Part shown: in pieces, positions 51,401 through 62,924 of the stretch
Position numbering within the stretch: the stretch's first letter is position 1
Layout of the letters: the number at the start of each line of letters is the position of its first letter
Assembly: GCA_027922465.2 (NCBI GenBank)
Contig: BQMF02000262.1
Span: 1-64,000 of the forward strand
DNA length: 64,000 nucleotides
Reading direction: 5' to 3'
DNA from: Turritopsis dohrnii
Lineage: Eukaryota; Cnidaria; Hydrozoa; Anthoathecata; Oceaniidae
The notes under the pieces: generated by a model
The model's database searches: none
The model's input: only the letters and a program-made list of their open reading frames with translations
Told to the model about the DNA's origin: nothing
Program-made: the position numbers and the translations under genes

Positions 51401-54060
51401 TACTTACTTAGGTTAAAAGCTAAAACATATATTAATTTTTTTTTTATTTTTTTTTTAGTTTCTTCATTAAATTTTACAAAATAATAAAATTGTTTTTTAT
51501 AAAATATATACATAAATAGTGATTTAACAACGCCTGGTGACTTCAGCAATGGTTTCGTCAACCATGTTGATCTTCTTTGTAAACATATATTAATTACAAT
51601 TTTTGCATTTGCAATATATTTTCTGTCCCTTCAGTGCATGCATGAACTTAGAAAGGTCCTATAATTCCTTCATATTTCCAGGTAAGTGATTCCATGCTAA
51701 AGATGCACGAAATGTGAAGGAATTCAGGGCTTTTGTTATTTTTGCTTTAGGAACAAAAATAGAAGAACCTTGTCTAAGATCGTACATGTTTCCCTTTAGG
51801 ATGAAATAATCTCTCATAAATTCGGGATTTAGTTGGTTAAGGGATTTGAATACCTCAATTACCATTAGCTGGAGGTTCTTGGTGTGGATGTGACTGCTAT
51901 TGGACATCAATAGTGGCTCATCTAATGAGTATTCAAAAGTATTTAGCTTTGCACACAGGGCCTTGTGATGAGTTACATTGATCAAATTATGTGGCCTTTT
52001 GCTGCAGAACATCCACACCAAGGGGCAGTAGTTAAAGGGAGACAATATGTACGAAGAGTAGAGAGGCTCAGCTTGCTTTTAAGATAGATAACTTCTTATC
52101 CTCATTAAAGCCTTTGATTTATTGGAAGCCTTCTCACAGACTTCCACTATAAGGATAAAAACTTAACTTGTCGTGACACCTAAAAGTGTAACTGACTTAG
52201 AATTGACGATGTTCAAAGAACGCACATTAACAGTGATGCTTTCACTTTTGGTACCCAAGAAGATTGCTTGAAATTTATCAGGGTTTGCAACCATGCCATT
52301 ATTCATGACCCAATCCAAAACAGGTCATTATTTAAGCGTTCAAGAACAGAACTTATCTTCTTACCACAGGGCGTACGTGGTATTATCGTCAGCGAGGTTG
52401 CAAATATCTTCTTGTATCAAAAATAAAAGGTCGTTAATGAAGATGTTGAATAACATTGGGTCAGGGACTGAGCCTTGGGGAACGCCCATAATCATCTCTA
52501 AAAATTCACTAAATAGATAACCTATGCGGACTAGTTGATTGCGACGACTTAGTTAATAGCCACTATAGATGGATGTGTAGCATATTTTGCAATAGCTGCA
52601 GAAACGGGGTCAAGGTTTTTTGCCACTGAAGTTTCACTGGAATTTCTGGGATCGAAAGATTTTCAGTGATTCTTTTAAAAAACGAATTAAATACAAATGA
52701 AATTTCTCCTTCGTCGCTAACAACATCGTCATTTTCGACTAACAAAGTTCTTTCTTCAGTAATTCCATGCTTAGTTTCAAAGTAAGGCTTAACAGATTTC
52801 CAAACGGAGCCATTGGAATGCATGGAATCCCTGAAGTAAGATTTCTTTGCTTGTCTGTTCAAATTCACTACTAAATTCCTCTGTTTCCTGTAACGTGCCA
52901 TGTCCTCAGGGTCTCCAGATTTATTGGCCGTTTTTAAATTTAGATCTTAACATGATGGCCTTCCTGAGGTTTTTGTGACTGGTTATTTCCACGGAGGATT
53001 TTAGTTTTCCTTGGGGCGTGTTTATCTAAAATTCGAGTATATGTTAATATATATGTCATAATATATGTCAAAATTCATATATGTATCAATACCATCAAGA
53101 GCCTTTGATACATCATTTATAAATAAGTCATGGTCAAACTTCTTCCATAGACGATAGTCAATAATTTTGGGTGGAAGTTTTTGAAACCTAGTTTTAAGCA
53201 TAGTATAAATAAGCAAGTGGTGATCGCTTAATCCAGTCTCAACAGTCCCAGTATTCATAACACAATATCTCCTGTTGGTAATGATAAGGTCTACACAACT
53301 CCCTGACGCAGCTTTCCAACAGGTTTTATTTTTCACATGATTGAATAGGGAGTTAATTTCAAGAAATTCAGATAGTTCTGGGTTTGTTGGTTCTATATTA
53401 AGGTCACCACTTATGATGATATAATCAAATTTGATATAAAACATGATAGCTTCTTGTAACTTACTTAAAAAATATTTTGAGCATTGTTTTGGTGTTCTAC
53501 AGACACTCAGTAACAGCCACTCCCACGCAATTTCAACTCAATTGGAATAACTTGAATATCAATAGGAAAATTAAAATCAAAAAGACGATGTGAAGGAATG
53601 TTGCTGTTCACATAAGTTAAAAGACCACCGCCAAGTCAAGTTGATAGGGCGTTTTAAAGCTTGGGAGATTCTGGAAGTAAACTATCGAGTTTAGTCTCCC
53701 CAATCGACAAGATATCTACTAGACCGCTTAAGTATAACCCTAACAAATCCAAGTTATTCCTAATCGAGTTAATATTTATGTATGAAAAAATAACATTACT
53801 TGCGTGTCTACAAAGATGCAATTTTATCTTCGCTAGGCAGCTGCTGTCAATATTGTTGTTATCAATCATATCTAAGCCATAATCATCACAAATATCTCGA
53901 AAGTCCTTGTTCAATTTTTGTCGTCTAGCATTAATGTTTGGTACATCCTCACGTAAGCAAACATTAGAAAATACAATTTCAGTAGTCGGAGAAGCTTCTT
54001 TCACTATATTGATTAAATTAGTGACTTTATTATTATCGATAATGTTTTAACAGGATACTT
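51401..54060 (-). pseudogene. LINE B: esterase-end, endonuclease and RT relic
   Basis: Reverse-strand pieces in order. 54004-53840: NINARRQKLNKDFRDICDDY, IDSSCLAKIKLHLCRHASN, the end of the SGNH-esterase domain carried by CR1-like LINEs. 53800-53654: YININSIRNNLDLLGLYLSG, LSIGETKLDS, start of the APE endonuclease. 53444-53022: IIISGDLNIEPTNPELSEF, SCVDLIITNRR, TGLSDHHLLIYT, endonuclease motifs GDLN and SDHH. 52901-52563: linker (VKPYFETKHGITEERTLLVE). 52520-52290: VPQGSVPDPMLFNIFINDLL and ICNLADDNTTYAL, RT blocks. 52045-51659: NYCPLVWMFCSKRP, LRQGSSIFVPKA, SFTFRASLAWNHLP, C-terminal domain. At least five frame breaks; dead. It adjoins the truncated 3' end of LINE C. Confidence 0.85.
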
Positions 54061-54065
54061 ACACT

Positions 54066-56630
54066 TCACTTCAAACTGATCAAGCTACTGTACATGATGA
54101 TAGGTACAATAACCATTTCATACGCTTTGAAGGCCGCTTCTGTACTTAAAAATGATCTAAGCTTTTTCAGTAGACTTAATCTTTCAGCAGCCTTTTTATA
54201 TTGTTTTTCGAAATTTCCAATTAATGTTAACTTTGAGTGTAACTGATTTCCTAAGTACGTATACGAGGTTGCATGCTGAGTAGGAACACCATCCAGGGTT
54301 ATCGTTAAGAAATCTTTCGTTTGGCTTGCTAATCGCCTTGCTGTCCCAAATAGTACTGTCTCCGTCTTCCCTCTTTTTAAGTTAGGTATCAGTTCATTTT
54401 CAGTGAAATAGCTATGAAGCGTAGTTAATTCATCGTTTAGGATATTTTCAATTACTGACACGTTCTTGTGTGCAGCGAACACAACGGTATCATCAGCATA
54501 TTGGATGCTATGGGCTCTCAACAGTTGCTCGTTAAAATCATCGAAGAACACCACGAAAAGCAGGGGTCCTAAAATTGAACCTTGTGGTACACCACTTGTA
54601 AGATGGAACGGTGATGACCTTTGATGTCCTATTTCTACTTGTTGAGATCTGCTGAACAAATAGTCAGTGAACCACTCTATCTCGACCGAGGTCACTCCAT
54701 ATCTGCGTAGCTTTTTCAAAATAACGTCATGACTTATGGTGTCGAATGCTTTTCTTAGATCTAAGAATACGGCACCTACCATTTGTCCGTTTTCAGCTGC
54801 CTCTCGAATTGTATCCACAAATAGCTGTGTTAACCGTTTTGTCCGGTACCCAAATTGTGAATCACACAGAAGATTGTTTATCTCCAGATATTCCAGTAAC
54901 TGTGAATGGACCGATTTTTCGAGCAATTTTGATAAAACAGGTAACACGGAGATTGGCCTATAATAGTTCTCAGCCAGGTCTCGATTTCCTGATTTAAAAA
55001 TTGGTACAATTTTTGCTTGTTTCCAAGCTATAGGTACAGTACTTGATTGAAGTGAAAGGTTAATAATATGATGAAGTGGGTCAACAAAGTGTTCTCTGCA
55101 ATCTTTCAGCATTCCTGGTGGTAACTCGTCCAATCCGGTGGCCTTCTTTCTTTTCAGCCCTTTCAGAAAGTTTTTAACAAATACTTTAGACACGTACTGG
55201 AACTTAAATCTCTTGTTAGTCCGAACTGCTATCTTCTCAGGACGTTTCCAGACAGAATCTATCATTTTCAGCGCTTTGAATTTGATATTGTTTAGCTACC
55301 GCTACTGTATAGTATTCACGAAATGTTTCTGAGAGTTTTTGTTGATGGCGGGAGTGTTTGCATTACTAACACTTCCTGGTTTTGTAAGATATACATCTTT
55401 AACTTTCTTCCAGAAACTTTTTGGATTTAATATATTTTCCCTAATCATATTCTTGTGGTATTCACCTTTAGCTTTGTTTTGCATGTTTTTACAAAAATTC
55501 CTCAACTTTTTGTATGAATTCCAGTCAGCTTCAGTATTAGATTTCCGCGCCAAACGAAGCATTCTATCCCGTCTATTCATAATATTTTTCAGTTCATTAT
55601 TGATCCATGGACATGGTCGTCCTTTCACTCTTTTATTGATAATTGGTGCGTGTTTATCGAAGATATCTCTAACAATACCATTAAAAATATTTAAGGCTAT
55701 GTTCACATTTGGTGCAGTTAGTACAGGAATCCAGTTGACTCTTTCAAAATCTTTATTCATTAAGTCTGGGTTGTATGATTTATAATTGCGGCACTTCACA
55801 GTCTTAGCAAGAAATTTTTGATTATTTATTTTTCTCATGCAAACAACTAAGTCATGATCACTAATGCTACTTGGAATTACTGTTGAATCGGCAATTGATG
55901 AGGGTTTATTCGTGGCAATAATATCTATCAATGATTTTGTTTCCTTTGTCACTCTTGTCGGATCTTTAATGATTTGAATAAAGCCATGTTCTCTTAAAAT
56001 TGATTTAATGTCTTTATTGTCAGTGGGTTTCATAAAGTCCACATTCAAATCTCCCAAAAGTATGACTTCTTTTGATTCGTCAGAAAGGAGTGTTAATGAC
56101 TCCGTTAAAAAACCGTTGTAATGCTTTTGCAAGTAATTTGAGCTTTGCGGAGGTCTATAATGTGTTGTAATGAGAAAGTTTTGCGAGTTTTTTAAAACAA
56201 TGTCAATAACAATATTTTCTAGTTCTTCTCCTTCCAAGTCTGTACGCCTCACGTAATTGATGTTATTTTTTACGTAGATGGCAACTCCTCCTCCTTTCCC
56301 ATGTTGACGGTTTCTTTGTTCAAAGTTATATCCTGGTATATTATACAAGCTGTTATTCTCTGACTGACAAATATGTGTTTCAGATAGAGTCAGCACATTT
56401 ATGTTTGGATTTGTAGAAATAAGTTCTTCAACTAAGGTGAAATTAGCAAGCAAACCTCGTACATTTTGGTGAAGTATACTACGTCCTTTTCTGGCTATAA
56501 ACTCTTTCAAATCATTTTTCTTTTCAACTCCAATTGTTTCGACATTCGCACAAAATAAAAATAGCACAAGCATGAGCACGGACGTGACCGCTCTCATCGC
56601 TGCCATCTTCATTTTCCTTGGTGTTATTAA
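54066..56630 (-). pseudogene. LINE C: near-intact endonuclease-RT ORF with two stop codons
   Basis: From ATG at 56610-56612 the reverse strand is open for 436 codons: leader MKMAAMRAVTSVLMLVLFLF, then APE endonuclease (LHQNVRGLLANF, LTLSETHI, GGGVAIYVKNNI, LLGDLNVDFM, SLIDIIATNKP, SISDHDLVV). Then TAG (55302-55304), CGG, TAG, and the same frame continues through the RT: KKATGLDELPPGMLKD, YYRPISVLPVLSKLLEKSVH, FGYRTKRLTQLFVDTIREA, VFLDLRKAFDTISHDV (motif A), SGVPQGSILGPLLFVVFF, QYADDTVVFAA (motif C), YTYLGNQLHSKLTL. It ends early at 54066 (VIVPIIMYSSL..) against LINE B, so the C-terminal domain is lost. The 5' end abuts Mutator-like sequence at about 56630, so the 5' end is probably complete. 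EN cuts target DNA and RT copies the RNA. Only two stops and a truncation mar it. Confidence 0.88.
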
Positions 56631-57027
56631 TATTTTTCGTAGAAGAGAACGGTGACAGTGGCATCGTTATTCCTTAGCATATATGTTCGCGTACAACATT
56701 TTCACACAAACTTTGTAACATTAAAACCTGTCAAAAGTATTCAACTACGACAGTGAAAACCCTGCTTTGTTTGATCATGTAGCCTCGAAATCATTTAATG
56801 ACCTCCCACAGTCCTGTCGCACAACAGTTAACTACAGAAGCTTCACACTTTCGCATGCACAATATACGCTATTTCAGTATAATAGCCAACTTGTAAATCT
56901 TGGAACTGAAATATAACCCGTTATTATTGTTGTTATTATTGTTATTATTTTATATCATATTTCATTTTGGAATAAATGCCGCCCTCTATTAAACGCTGCA
57001 TCCAAAACTTTTAGGGAAATACGGTAT
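56630..57027 (-). mobile_element. Mutator-like palindromic element, fragment 3 (terminal)
   Basis: Inverse of 19504-19775: TAGAAGAGAACGGTGACAGT, CATTTTCACACAAACTTTGT, then after an inserted LINE scrap TTTCATTTTGGAATAAATGC, CCTCTATTAAACGCTGCAT and GGGAAATACGGT at 57026. The ACCGTATTTCCC end is kept. This closes the element that starts at 46141. Confidence 0.7.
56738..56957 (+). pseudogene. LINE D: 3' end fragment with TTATTG tail
   Basis: Plus strand reads SKSFNDLPQSCRTTVNYRSF and YNSQLVNLGTEI then TAA, similar to the end of LINE ORF2 (W/F-N-x-LP..R..SF), followed by a (TTATTG)n microsatellite tail at 56928-56955. It interrupts Mutator-like fragment 3. Confidence 0.45.
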
Positions 57028-58439
57028 GACGAAAATACAGCTTACACATCAACACCATTTGATCTTTAATCAAATGACGAAAAATAACATTTTTTATTCA
57101 CATAACTGACTGAATTTTTATGGCAATTAATACGTTTCTATATAAATGGCTTGCATATATACAATACTGCATGAAAATATAAATAAGCTTCAGGGGCGGA
57201 CGCAGGGTACGGCTCATACGGCTCAAGCCGTAGCAAAATTTAGTCAAGCGAATGATTACTTAATGATCTACTGGCGTGCTTCATTGTATGTTTGTCTATT
57301 CTTGATGTCGTGTCGTAATCACGCGATAACAGCGTCGTTTGAAAATCAATCAAATAGGTTTTTTATGCATTAGCGCATTATTTGTTGGCGCCTCATTTGA
57401 CTCGTAAATTTTAGGTAAGCTATAACTGCAAACCCCACTGCTGTATTGTTCTTCTTTACGGCTCAAAAACCGGCTCCTTTTGATCAATGATGATAGGGGT
57501 TATAACTAACAATTTTGAGCCGTATTGCAGCTCTTCCATACGGCTCAAAGTTACTGCTCAAGTCCCAATTTTACGGTAGTTGGACACCTATACCCCTAAT
57601 CCCAACTTCATAGGTTTTCCGTTTGTTTTGAAAGTGCGGCTGTCGTGCCAAAAGCACGCAAAACGATAATACGTATCAGAACAAATCCTTAGGCTTTAAA
57701 CCTTTTGGTTGTCGGTAGAGTAAGCAAATACGGCTCAAAACTCACACACGTGCATCATCCTATGAACCTCTTTCTCAATTTGCCTGAATCGGAAATGAAG
57801 CATAAGAGTTTTTGAAGCGCTTAATCTCAACGATAATATGGCAATAGAATCTTTAAATTTACCCATACCATGAACGTATAAAAAGAGAAGGACTCACAAC
57901 TCATTTCAATAGCTATTCAATTCTATTGTTAAAATCCATTGTGTCGGCATCCCTTTCATACCAAAGCGCGTCTCGCATTTCACTGGATTTTTGTTGAGAC
58001 GAACGATTATTTACGTGCCAATCCAACGCGGAAAACTGAAATATCAGAGGAATTAAGACTCATTAGATTTCAAAACACTTTTATTCCTTGTTCAAAGCCA
58101 CAGACGACGATATTTAATCGTTTTTAAAATGTCTGTGAGTTTGCTAGAAGATGTTACAAGTGAAAATAGAAGAAAATCATGGCACAGCGTTTCTGCATGT
58201 TATGTAGTTAATATTTGCGCCTCAAAAATGCCTAAGCTACACAAAACAGAGAGATAGTTTATCTATCTTTTCTGAAAGTTTCAAGTCTGAAGCTTTAGGA
58301 ACTCCTAAGGAATCATACTTTTAGTTTTGGTGTTTTTCAACAGTTTTCGTGTTTATAACAAAAGGCTGCTAGTGTGGAAGCCAATGGAAACATGTATTTT
58401 TAACAGCACTTGAGGGAGTTTCATAACTGCTTTTGTCAA
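57028..58439. other. Non-genic stretch with one hAT-like terminus
   Basis: CAGGGGCGGACGCAGGG at 57192 has the look of a hAT TIR (CAGGGGCGGA), followed by repeated TACGGCTCA(A) up to 57740. The opposite terminus was not found. The rest holds no gene; frames at 57146-57373 and 57939-58127 are unsupported. Confidence 0.45.
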
Positions 58440-59187
58440 AATTTCAATAAAACGAGACGAGCTTGTTTGAATAGATTTATAAAAGTTGTAAGTCCTTCTC
58501 TTTTTATACGTCCATGCCCATACTGATGAAGAAATTTCATGGGATTAAAAAGATTTAAAAACGTCCAGCATGTCTTCACCTGTCCAGACAAATGTATGGC
58601 CTACTTTTTTCAACCATTCCTTTATTGTTTTGCGAACTGGATAACAACTGAATGTACATTTCTTCAAACCAGAACAGATAAAGGCTGCTAATGCTGTGTG
58701 TACATGGCACAGATGGTACAAAATAGACTGATTTTATAAAAATTGCACTGAACTTTCATTATAAAAAAGTGATACAATTATTAAAAAATTTACAGAATTT
58801 GCCATTGCAGCAACCAACCAACCACAAAAAGGTTATTCTCTTGTGGCCCAAGATATAGTTGTATTGTAACTGTATAGAAGAAGTATTAGCCTCAAAATTC
58901 AACTGTGTGATGATTGGACACTTAAATTCACGATCAAAATTAGGGGAATTCAAAATTCCTGACTTTGAAATGTAAGGTAACCGATCAAAATAAATTAAAA
59001 AACATAAACAACGCAAGTTAATTTTTACATATATATTTCACCTTAAGCTTTTCGTGTCGACTGATAAAAATAAGGATCAGGTATGTTGCAAGTAAAAAAT
59101 ACATAACATTTTATGAAAATCCAAACATTACACAAAATCAGTTATTGTTTTTTCATATTTTAGGCAAAGTATTGTAATATTTTATGC
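58440..59187. repeat. 3' flank of GPCR member 4, duplicated elsewhere
   Basis: 58440-58540 and 58615-58680 match 23215-23310 and 23935-23990 (TTTATAAAAGTTGTAAGTCC, GGATAACAACTGAATGTACA). 58785-58880 matches the 3' flank of GPCR member 3 at 33365-33470. No gene; a reverse frame at 58759-59016 is chance. Confidence 0.5.
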
Positions 59188-60477
59188 TCAGGAAACCTTC
59201 TTGGCCTCAATGTTAATCTCAATTTTATTTGTGTTGTTGACTGTAATGGATGTTTTCCTCTGCTTTTTATCATTCTTAAACATTTTTCTAATATTCCTCC
59301 GAAATTTGACATCAATTAAAGAATAAATTATTGGATTAATTGCCGTATGAAGTGAGTATGGTATAAATCCAAAAATATTCAAAGCTGTATAGGTGTTTTT
59401 AGGTATATCGTCCAGTCCAATGTGATCCATAATCAACCAGGACAAACGATTTGGGAACACGAGCACAACAACAGCAGTTAATATGCTTACTAGGATTACC
59501 ATAATCCGTTTGTTCTCGCTGTGTCTTTTTTGTAATTGATGGTCATTTATATTAAGCATTTGCGTAGCAGCAGCTTTTCTTAACGTCTTGATTATCACAT
59601 AATACATTCGAATGATGCACAGAACTGGAATCAGGAAATAGACTGTTGATAAGAACCACGAGTAAACGATTGGAGACCATTCGTTAGGCCATATTTCTTT
59701 GCATGATTCTTCACCCCCTGAATGTTTTGTTAACGTCAGATAGTATATGCTTGGTGATATGGATATTAAACCTAACATGATATTTAATGCGACAAATGCA
59801 AGTAAAGTGGAATTTGTTAACCATCTACTCAACGGGTGCACTATGCCGACGTACCTCTCGATAGTAATCAAAACAATGAAACCAATTGCTAACATATAAC
59901 TTAGATTCAAAGTGGAATGAAGAACTTTACACATCCCAAATCCGTAAAGCCATCTGCAAGTCCAAAGATGTGGTATATAAAATGAAATCTGGAAAGCCGA
60001 AAAAGTGAAATCAATTAACGCCAACCCTCCGATCAGCATTTGGCATCTGGATAAGCTTTTTCTGAAATAGATTGTCACAAAAAGCACTAGGAAATTGCCA
60101 ATGAAGCCAATAACACCAAAGCAGATATTGAAGGTGGCTTTTACTTTATTGATAGTTTCAAATGTATCACAGTCTAAAAGGTGTGGAGTTTCACCGCAAC
60201 TTGAATCGTTTTGCAAAGTAACAAGTACTTGACATGCAATTTCTTGTTCTATCATTAAAGGTACCTCCTCGCAACTGGTACAAGATATATTGCAGCTGTT
60301 ACAAATATCCATCAATGTGGTATCACATCCGTAAGTAGTATTTGGGTTGAATATGCAACTTATTATATCGGGACTAGTTTCAAGCTGTAAGTTATCTGCG
60401 GTGGTCTGTGCAATGCCATGCTTGACAAATTTTGTTGACAGTAGTAGAATGATAGCAATGGTTAAATTAAACCCCAT
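59188..60477 (-). CDS. Class A GPCR, Cys-rich ectodomain family, member 4
   Basis: 429 residues, ATG at 60475-60477 placed right after an acceptor (TTTTTTCATTCAG on the reverse strand). Signal peptide MGFNLTIAIILLLSTKF. Ectodomain with the same Cys spacing as member 3 (C41, C51, C59, C62, C66, C69, C82, C94, C103) and LMDICNSCNISCTSCEE. TM core: GN 127-128, D156 in LALID, C183, ERY 207-209, ECL2 C259 in CKEIWPNEW, P284, FPNRLSW 341-347, NPIIY 381-385, helix 8. The C-tail (KNDKKQRKTSITVNNTNKIE) differs completely from member 3's, while the TM core and third loop (NDHQLQKRHSENKRIMVILV) are almost identical, so tails evolve fastest. Intact. Probable plasma-membrane peptide-type receptor; ligand unknown. 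A possible upstream donor on the reverse strand is ATGG|GTAAGT near 60757. Confidence 0.92.
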   Translation of the reverse strand: MGFNLTIAIILLLSTKFVKHGIAQTTADNLQLETSPDIISCIFNPNTTYGCDTTLMDICNSCNISCTSCEEVPLMIEQEIACQVLVTLQNDSSCGETPHLLDCDTFETINKVKATFNICFGVIGFIGNFLVLFVTIYFRKSLSRCQMLIGGLALIDFTFSAFQISFYIPHLWTCRWLYGFGMCKVLHSTLNLSYMLAIGFIVLITIERYVGIVHPLSRWLTNSTLLAFVALNIMLGLISISPSIYYLTLTKHSGGEESCKEIWPNEWSPIVYSWFLSTVYFLIPVLCIIRMYYVIIKTLRKAAATQMLNINDHQLQKRHSENKRIMVILVSILTAVVVLVFPNRLSWLIMDHIGLDDIPKNTYTALNIFGFIPYSLHTAINPIIYSLIDVKFRRNIRKMFKNDKKQRKTSITVNNTNKIEINIEAKKVS

Positions 60478-60480
60478 CTG

Positions 60481-62314
60481 AATGAAAAAACGACGAGATT
60501 AGTCATCAATAGTTATTATTTCTAGGAAAGTTATTACAGACTTCAATACAGAAAACGCGTAAATACGATTAATAACTTCTAGTAGCTCGTACGGGATAAT
60601 TACAATTTTTGTTTCCAACTTTTAACGTACACAGTGACGTGTACATAGATTAATCATCTGAGTATTCGCTGATAGGGAAAATCTGCGTGTAATATGCAGA
60701 AAGTTCTCGCTGAGTAATACCCACCCAGAGGAAATATGATATATTGAACTTACCCATTAGATATTTATTTGGTTCTGACCTGGCTGGCTGGACAAACGCA
60801 TTGCCTACTTTTTTCAATCATAGAGCTTTCTCGTTTTGTCAGTTCACTGTGATACTTTGCCTCCACTGTTCGCACTGTCAACTTATTTAAAAACAAAATT
60901 TAAAATGAGAAATATTTTAAATGAAAAATTTTTACCTTTTTGTTTCTAACAGCCACTCTAACTGTACGAAGAAGAATGAATAGTTTATCTAATTACCTCT
61001 TTATATATAACAAGTTTTGAAATTAACACGTGCAATTAGGTAACCAGTAGTAACTTTGTGATGTAATTTATTCAGATTCTTTTATATTTTAGCTAAATTC
61101 TTTTAGTTTAAGAAACACTCTGATGATGTCCACTGGAAAGTCTGGACGAATATGTATTGAAAATCAAGATTTCGTCATCTTTTCTTGATTTCAAGAAAAT
61201 GTTTAAGCTTCTGGTGATTCTATTTTTAACACGTGAGGTTATTTCCCTATTATAGTAGGTTTAAAGTATTATAGTAGGTTTAAAGTATACGACAGTTTCG
61301 ACCTACGCACGGTTTCGATAAAAAAAACTGGCTTGTCAAAAGCGAATACCGAGCTGAAAGACTGTCAGACGTTCATTGACGTTCATATTACTCCTGCTCC
61401 GGCCAAAATAGCATTTTTATCCTAGGCTTCCGAGTGTGCGAGGCTCCGCACATAACGCTATATACGTTCTAATAAAAGAAGCAGCCTTTTTGAAGGTAAA
61501 TAATTTCTTAAGTTTTTTCACTTAATTCACGAAGAAATGGATATTATTCAAATAGGTCTACATAAAAATAGGACTTTTACTGATTGAAAATACTTTGATT
61601 TTGTAAAAAGCATTGATAACAGAAGACGTTCGTTTAATCAGATGTTTGATCAAGCTCATTTAAAAGAGGACATGTAAATATTCCAATTTTTTCTTTTCAT
61701 AATGATAAAAGGATATGACAAATGAAGAGAAAGAAATGAATTTCAAACAATAATTAATTGATTAGTTTCGTCTCGTCATACATTTTGAACAGTGAGTGGG
61801 TTCTGTCATATTAAAGGATTAACATCCCTTTTCGGTCATAGAATGACTTTATATCAGCCCATTATAACTTATTATGACATTTCCATGGTATAAAAATCAG
61901 TAATCGTTTGATCATCCTTCGTTTGACTATCTCTTATCGTCCTTTTGACTGAAACTGAACTTTGGAATTCAAGAAAAAACATGATCAGGAAAGTTAAGAA
62001 ACCTGGAAACTAACATCGTATATATGGAATCATTAACCACGAGGCGATTTGTTTATTAAAATCATAACATAATTCCCCAAGTTTTTATTCAGGAAGTTTC
62101 AAAGCACTTTCTATATATATGATCAAGGAAACTGAAAACTGATAATACTTCCACGAGTTTTCCTGTTGAATGAACGACAACAATATCTAGATGAACTCCA
62201 AGATTAAAGTAATTTCCGCGTTGTGAAATAGGTGCGCAAATTCGAAACAAAATGTAGTGTGAGTAAAAAAAGAAGAATGACAAAAAATGGCGACACCTCT
62301 CATAAAACATACTT
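60481..62314. other. 5' flank of GPCR member 4 and non-genic sequence
   Basis: Apart from the candidate donor near 60757 and the dispersed repeat at 61280-61620, nothing is recognised. A duplicated TTATAGTAGGTTTAAAGTA lies at 61248-61287. A 73-codon reverse frame at 62089-62310 has no support. Confidence 0.35.
61280..61620 (-). repeat. Dispersed repeat, copy 2
   Basis: Inverse of 1220-1560, see that entry. Sequence identity is moderate, with shared blocks in the same order. Confidence 0.55.
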
Positions 62315-62924
62315 TATTTAAAGGGAAATTAAGCCTTTATCAAAAACTTTTTAGATTAGCTGCAGAAAGGTCTCATTAATCTTCTGTGACCATTAAAAAT
62401 TATTTTAAATGATAACTGTACTCAGTTTTTCGTTATTTAGTATCTAACAACGGACGCCATTGCAGTGCTCTGCGATGGAAATTTTGACGTCACAGCGCGA
62501 TCGCTCTTTTTGTAAGGATTACATAAACTACAATATTTTGTTTTTGTTGATGAAAGTTCTTGTGTGCTTTGTGATATAAAACCTTTATTAAAAAGTATTT
62601 TATTTTAGATTTATAGCAGGTATATGTGCGTAGGTGAGTTTTTGAACAAATGTGTATAATAAAAAATGAAATCTTCAGTATGACTGTTTTTGTTTTTCTT
62701 GAATCGTTAACGATAAACTTATTTTACATTTTGCTGTTTCTTGATGTTTAAGATTGTTATGTTATGTTCGTGTTTTCTGTGTTGTTTTTCTACCGTTTCT
62801 CGTATCTTTAGAACGTAGGCGTAAAAAACATGTCATCATGTGCTGCCTACGTCTGATGTTTCTGCAAATGAAATTCGCTCTGTGACGTCATGATGTTTAT
62901 AACGAAAGCTGTAATGGCGATTTA

